From Flavobacteriales bacterium (GTDB lineage: Bacteria > Bacteroidota > Bacteroidia > Flavobacteriales_F > PHOS-HE28), in the NCBI GenBank assembly GCA_020854015.1, contig JADZGG010000449.1:1-8711 (forward strand): a stretch of 8,711 nt of DNA, in the 5' to 3' direction. Position 1 is the first letter of the stretch. Each line of letters starts with the position of its first letter. A program made the position numbers and the translations under genes. Positions 5,547 to 8,711 of this stretch are shown here, in pieces. The notes below the pieces were generated by a model, which was given only the letters and a program-made list of their open reading frames with translations, was not told where the DNA came from and did not search any database.

Positions 5547-7593
5547 GCCGCACGAAGAACATCTCCATTTCCCCCTTCCCCTTCGCTTGGATCTTACCTC
5601 GCGGCGTGAACGAGAGACCGGGCGTATCCTTTACCAGGGCGTAAGTGTTCTCGCTGATGTTCACCTGACCTACTTCGCCCGAGGATTCCATGCGACTCGC
5701 GGTGTTCACCGTGTCGCCCCAGATGTCGTACGCGAATTTCTTCACGCCCACGATGCCGGCCACGACCGGTCCCGTGTGGATGCCCACACGCATCTCGAAA
5801 GCGGGCAGGCCCTTGGCGATGCGTTCAGCGCGGTGTTGGGTCATGAACGTCTGCATCTCCAATGCTGCATGCACCACATCCAAAGGGCTTCCGTTGGTGG
5901 GGTCGGGCAATCCACCGGTGGCCATGTAGCTATCGCCGATGGTCTTGATCTTCTCGATGTGGTACTTGCCCATCAATCCATCGAAGATCTTGAAGCAGGT
6001 GTTCAGCTCATTCACGAGTTCGGCAGGGGAGACCTGCTCGCTCAATTGCGTGAAGCCGCGGAAGTCGGTGAAGAGCACGGTGGCCTGATCGAAGTGCTTG
6101 GCGGCGGCAGCGCCGGTATCTTTCAGTTCTTCGGCCACCTCATGCGGCAGAATGTTCAAGAGCAGCTCGTCGCTCCGGTCCTTCGCGATCTGCAACTGCG
6201 CGGTGCGCTCTTTCACCTCCAGGTCGAGGTCATCGCGCTGGCGGGCCACCAGCCGGTTGTGGTGAACGGAACGGATCGCCAGGTAGACGGCCACACTGAC
6301 CGGCACGGCGACATACGAGCAGTAATCGCTCAATACGGAGAACCAGCTCGAAACAGCGAACCCTGTCAGTTGGCTGGTGATGCCCAAGGCCAGGGTGAGC
6401 ACGCTCGAAGCCAGTGCGCCTGCTCCGATCCACCGTTGATAGCCTTTTGAACGGAGCAGTTGGATGCCAAGGCGCACCACCTCGATCGCGAACCAACAGA
6501 TGATGAGCGCAAAGAACAAGGCGAGCACGATCACCGTGATGAGCATCAACGGAGTGATGTCATTTTGCATGGTGAACCCATCCCGGGTGTCAGCGACGCC
6601 CATCAGGTCAGCGACGGCGACCGCAGAACAGATCAAGGTCATCACGATCACACCCGAGGTGTACAAGCGCGCACGCTTGCGGCTCAGTTCGCCCCTCATC
6701 ATACCCAAGGCCATGATCAACAGATAGGGTGACCACGGGGTAAGCACCGTACCGAACAGATCCAGGAATCTGGCGGTATTGCTTGGGAAACCCATGGTCC
6801 CCAGATCACCACCCAGATCGCACAAGGTGTCCAGCACCGAGACGAATGAGAGCAAGGCCAGCAACAACCAACTACGGTCGACACGTTCGGACCAACCGAT
6901 CACCAAAGCAAGTAGCAGGATGATGACGTTGATGCCGATGAAGACGCCATAGTGCAGCATCGAGCGCTGCATCTGATAGCTGATATCACCGGAGTGCAGG
7001 CTGATCCGCAAGGCAGAGTCGTTCAGGGAACGGCCTGCGGCACCCTCCAGGCGGATGGCGATGACCTCCGGCTTCCCGTCGCACTGGAACATGACCGGAA
7101 CACTGAGCTTCGGTATGGAATCAGAAAGCGGAAGGATGGAGCCAGTGGCCGTGGCCATCGGCGCCGAACGCAGCACCTGAGCTCCATTGAGGTAGAGCGT
7201 GAAGCCGTTCCGACATTGCACGTTGAGAAGCAGCGGTAGCCCCTTGAGGTCCGCAGCAGGAAGTACCTGGTAGCGCAACCAATGGACCGATGCTGCGGCA
7301 ACAACACTGTCAGCCGAATCATCCAGGTAGCTCCATGTGGTATCCACGTGATCGCGGGCCGCATAGGCCGGGTCATCGCCGATCAGGTGGCGGGTCTTGT
7401 GCTCGTTGAAGAGCTCGATGCCCGGTATGTCGAAGCCCTGACCGGAGACATTCGCGTTCCCGTCACGGAGGTCGCGTTCCTTGATCAGCTCGAGCCCGCC
7501 ACCTGACTGCGTGATGCGCACAAACTGGCCGAACACAGTACCCACTATAAGGATGCACAGGTACGTAAGGTTCCAGCGCAACGGTGATCGCAT
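5539..7593 (-). CDS. Receptor-type class III adenylate cyclase (7TM, periplasmic sensor-like domain)
   Basis: This encodes 684 residues and should make cAMP from ATP. A signal sequence (hydrophobic 8-22, ending VFGQ) leads to a periplasmic beta-rich region of roughly 24-200. Seven membrane helices follow (about 215-430), an arrangement like 7TMR-DISM receptors. A coiled-coil linker (QRDDLDLEVKERTAQLQIAK) and a C-terminal class III cyclase domain (about 480-684) complete it. All key residues are present: metal-binding Asp510 (TDFRGFT) and Asp554 (TIGDSYM), adenine-selecting Lys550 and Asp623 (YDIWGDTVN), and transition-state Asn630 and Arg634 (NTASRME). The Lys/Asp pair indicates adenylate rather than guanylate cyclase. 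ATG 7593 is chosen because it starts the signal sequence; upstream in-frame starts at 7653 and 7641 would bury it. The ligand is unknown. The stop overlaps the start of the CvfB-like gene, so they are probably co-transcribed. Confidence 0.93.
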   Translation of the reverse strand: MRSPLRWNLTYLCILIVGTVFGQFVRITQSGGGLELIKERDLRDGNANVSGQGFDIPGIELFNEHKTRHLIGDDPAYAARDHVDTTWSYLDDSADSVVAAASVHWLRYQVLPAADLKGLPLLLNVQCRNGFTLYLNGAQVLRSAPMATATGSILPLSDSIPKLSVPVMFQCDGKPEVIAIRLEGAAGRSLNDSALRISLHSGDISYQMQRSMLHYGVFIGINVIILLLALVIGWSERVDRSWLLLALLSFVSVLDTLCDLGGDLGTMGFPSNTARFLDLFGTVLTPWSPYLLIMALGMMRGELSRKRARLYTSGVIVMTLICSAVAVADLMGVADTRDGFTMQNDITPLMLITVIVLALFFALIICWFAIEVVRLGIQLLRSKGYQRWIGAGALASSVLTLALGITSQLTGFAVSSWFSVLSDYCSYVAVPVSVAVYLAIRSVHHNRLVARQRDDLDLEVKERTAQLQIAKDRSDELLLNILPHEVAEELKDTGAAAAKHFDQATVLFTDFRGFTQLSEQVSPAELVNELNTCFKIFDGLMGKYHIEKIKTIGDSYMATGGLPDPTNGSPLDVVHAALEMQTFMTQHRAERIAKGLPAFEMRVGIHTGPVVAGIVGVKKFAYDIWGDTVNTASRMESSGEVGQVNISENTYALVKDTPGLSFTPRGKIQAKGKGEMEMFFVRRA

Positions 7594-7647
7594 GGCTGAA
7601 AAGTAGCGTATGTCACCTTTCAGAATGCACGACCTCTTCATAAGTCG

Positions 7648-7677
7648 GGTCATTCAAGGCCTGTATGTGGCCTGACC
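7648..7677 (-). terminator. Hairpin just after the membrane-protein stop, possible terminator
   Basis: GGTCA (7648-7652) pairs with TGACC (7673-7677), and GGCC (7658-7661) pairs with GGCC (7669-7672) around the loop TGTATGT, leaving a 5-base bulge on one side. On the minus strand it begins 8 bases after the membrane-protein stop and ends about 55 bases before the cyclase ATG, the right place to separate the two transcripts. There is no T-run, so it could equally be an RNA processing structure or chance. The remaining bases of the 92-base gap show only a partial -7 box, TACTTTTC, too close to the cyclase ATG to be convincing. Confidence 0.3.
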
Positions 7678-7685
7678 TTCATCCT

Positions 7686-8086
7686 CTACCGACCGCCGCC
7701 GCCCAGTTTGCCGCCGATCCAGACCATGGGCAGATAGGCCACACCCAGGTCCAGCACAACGAACCAGGTGGGTGCTGGTACCATGTAGGCGGCTGCCATA
7801 CCACCGAGCAAGTGCAGCCTACCGACCACCAGCGCGAAGGTCATTTTCCGATTGGCAGCGATCAGAGCGGCCAACAGACCACCGATCAGCGAGGGAACCG
7901 CGTGGGCAATGAACGGGGACATCAAGTGTTCGGCCTGCAGGAGATGGTATGTCGAGAAGACCTGCGGGTCGAAGCCCTCCGGTGGCGGGAGGATCTTCAT
8001 CATGAGGCCCAAAAGCAAGTCGTTCAAGATCATGCAGATCAGTGCTCCGATGACGACGCCAGGGTGTTGCGAATGATCGGGTTCAT
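7686..8086 (-). CDS. Four-helix integral membrane protein, apparent one-base frameshift near its start
   Basis: Two frames together give one family. From ATG 8086 the sequence reads MNPIIRNTLA and then goes out of frame, reaching a TGA within six codons. From about 8057 a second frame continues VVIGALICMILNDLLLGL to TAG at 7686-7688. Adding one base at about 8058 joins them into a protein of about 133 residues, the expected size and N-terminus for a Bacteroidota family of small four-helix membrane proteins. The helices cover VVIGALICMILNDLLLGLMM, SPFIAHAVPSLIGGLLAALI, FALVVGRLHLLGGMAAAY and TWFVVLDLGVAYLPMVW, followed by IGGKL. AGGA sits 6-7 bases before ATG 8086, a plausible ribosome site. 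Uninterrupted, the downstream frame extends upstream to 8171, but those first 40 residues look unrelated. It may be a genuine pseudogene or a sequencing error. The function of the family is unknown. Confidence 0.72.
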
Positions 8087-8212
8087 GGGAAGTCCTGCAT
8101 CCCGCCAACATAGTTGGAGCCCGATCAAAGAAATGGTTGTTCGTCCGTGGGTCAGGCATCGTGCAGGACATGTTCTGCGTCTATTGGCAAGTAGTACATG
8201 ACGATCGGTTCG
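8087..8212. other. Divergent intergenic region with inverted repeat
   Basis: This 126-base gap separates the minus-strand membrane gene from the plus-strand repeat-protein gene, so promoters in both directions are expected here. An exact 8-base inverted repeat lies in it: GTCCTGCA (8092-8099) and TGCAGGAC (8162-8169), 62 bases apart. The left arm, read on the minus strand, contains the AGGA ribosome site of the membrane gene, so part of the similarity may reflect that. No full TAnnTTTG box is present on either strand; TATGTTGG on the minus strand (about 8111-8104) is a one-mismatch candidate. Confidence 0.3.
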
Positions 8213-8711
8213 ATGCATCGACCCTTCCTGCGCACTGTTTCAACGTTGTTGCTGGTAACTGCTGTGAGCGGCATCCAGGCACAGAGCCTGGTTTGGGCTG
8301 GTCAATTGGAAGGAAGTGGTACTGCGAGCATCAACGATCCGTTTCCGGGTGAAAGCCTGTGTACGGATATGACCGTGGATGCTGCGGGCAACATCTACGT
8401 GGCAGGCAATTGCAACGACACGATCGACTTTGATCCGAGCGCTTCCGATTCAAAGTTGCATGGTCAGTTCGTTGACCTGTTCTTCGCCAAGTATTCCAGC
8501 AACGGGCAGTTGGTCTGGGCCAAGCTATTTCAAGGCCTTGCCCCGCAGTGGAACCGGATCGCAGGCATCGAGCTCGATCTCTTAGGCAACATCGTGGTGG
8601 TGGGTTCGTGCACCGGATCGATGGACATGGATCCCGGTCCCGGTTCATTCCCGTTGGACCTCGATGCGAACGTGAACTTCACCTTCATTGCCAAGTACGA
8701 CCCGCAAGGAG
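8213..8711 (+). CDS. Secreted SBBP-type beta-propeller repeat protein, 3' truncated by window edge
   Basis: The frame is open from ATG 8213 to the window edge (166 codons seen), so the C-terminus is missing. It starts with a Sec signal peptide: a basic n-region (MHRPFLR), a Leu/Val-rich core, and a predicted cleavage near GIQAQ. Two degenerate repeats follow. The first carries DAAGNIYVAGN, TIDFDPS, LFFAKYSSNGQLVWAK; the second LLGNIVVVGS, SMDMDPGPGS, FIAKYDPQG. The GNIYVAG / DFDPG / FAKYD-NGQLVWAK pattern is that of SBBP beta-propeller repeats, common in large Bacteroidota surface proteins that usually end in a type IX secretion sorting domain; here that end cannot be seen. ATG 8198, in frame after a TAG at 8192, would add five residues and cannot be excluded. 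It diverges from the membrane-protein gene. A surface or extracellular role is inferred; the partner or substrate is unknown. Confidence 0.88.
   Translation, partial: MHRPFLRTVSTLLLVTAVSGIQAQSLVWAGQLEGSGTASINDPFPGESLCTDMTVDAAGNIYVAGNCNDTIDFDPSASDSKLHGQFVDLFFAKYSSNGQLVWAKLFQGLAPQWNRIAGIELDLLGNIVVVGSCTGSMDMDPGPGSFPLDLDANVNFTFIAKYDPQG

Noticed and set aside
5479..6450. Plus-strand frame of 323 codons opposite the cyclase
   Set aside because: No family motif and His/Val/Ala-rich composition. The opposite strand carries an intact cyclase catalytic domain.
7594..7653. Longer N-terminus for the adenylate cyclase from 7653
   Set aside because: It would place 20 extra residues before a clear signal sequence that begins at ATG 7593.
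2227..8086. Whole minus-strand run as a novel defence or signalling island
   Set aside because: Every gene belongs to a known housekeeping-type or poorly characterised chromosomal family. There is no nuclease, reverse transcriptase, toxin, integrase or repeat array, and the gaps suggest at least two or three transcription units.
8137..8352. Small plus-strand Cys/Trp-rich frame upstream of and overlapping the SBBP-type gene, with ATG 8170 preceded by AGGA
   Set aside because: It overlaps the signal peptide and first repeat of the secreted protein in another frame, and its residues fit no family. The AGGA is part of the inverted repeat arm.

Overview
The window looks like ordinary chromosomal sequence from a GC-rich member of the Bacteroidota, most likely Flavobacteriales-like. 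Four things point there: a SusC/TonB-receptor-type carboxypeptidase regulatory domain inserted in a DUF4139 protein, a secreted beta-propeller-repeat protein, a perfect Bacteroidota-type -7 promoter box (TAGCTTTG), and mostly absent Shine-Dalgarno sequences. The assignment rests on gene content and is not proven. I saw no mobile element, CRISPR array, tRNA, rRNA or defence locus.

Layout. Bases 1-1718 (+) hold the C-terminal part of a MuiA-like DUF4139 protein whose N-terminus lies outside the window. It is followed by a small (+) gene with a SpoIIAA/STAS-like fold (1832-2230). From 2227 to 8086 seven genes lie on the minus strand. In transcription order they are: a four-helix membrane protein that appears frameshifted (8086-7686), a receptor-type class III adenylate cyclase (7593-5539), a CvfB-type S1 RNA-binding protein (5546-4665), a SAM-dependent methyltransferase (4609-3971), an exported rhodanese-like protein (3791-3375), a DUF2461 protein (3322-2609) and a MmcQ/YjbR protein (2574-2227). 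At the right edge a (+) gene diverges from this run and encodes the start of a secreted SBBP-type repeat protein (8213 to the edge).

How the genes relate. The cyclase and CvfB-like genes overlap by up to 8 bp and are probably co-transcribed. The cyclase has a periplasmic sensor-like region, seven membrane helices and every residue needed to make cAMP. The rhodanese, DUF2461 and YjbR genes are tightly spaced and probably form a second transcription unit, started by the promoter-like box at 3815-3822. The YjbR gene converges with the STAS-like gene, and the two stop codons share one CTAG.

I did not find a convincing undescribed multi-gene system. The observations most worth a second look are the apparent one-base lesion in the membrane-protein gene near 8058, the carboxypeptidase-regulatory insertion within DUF4139, and the complete receptor-cyclase coupled to an RNA-binding protein gene.
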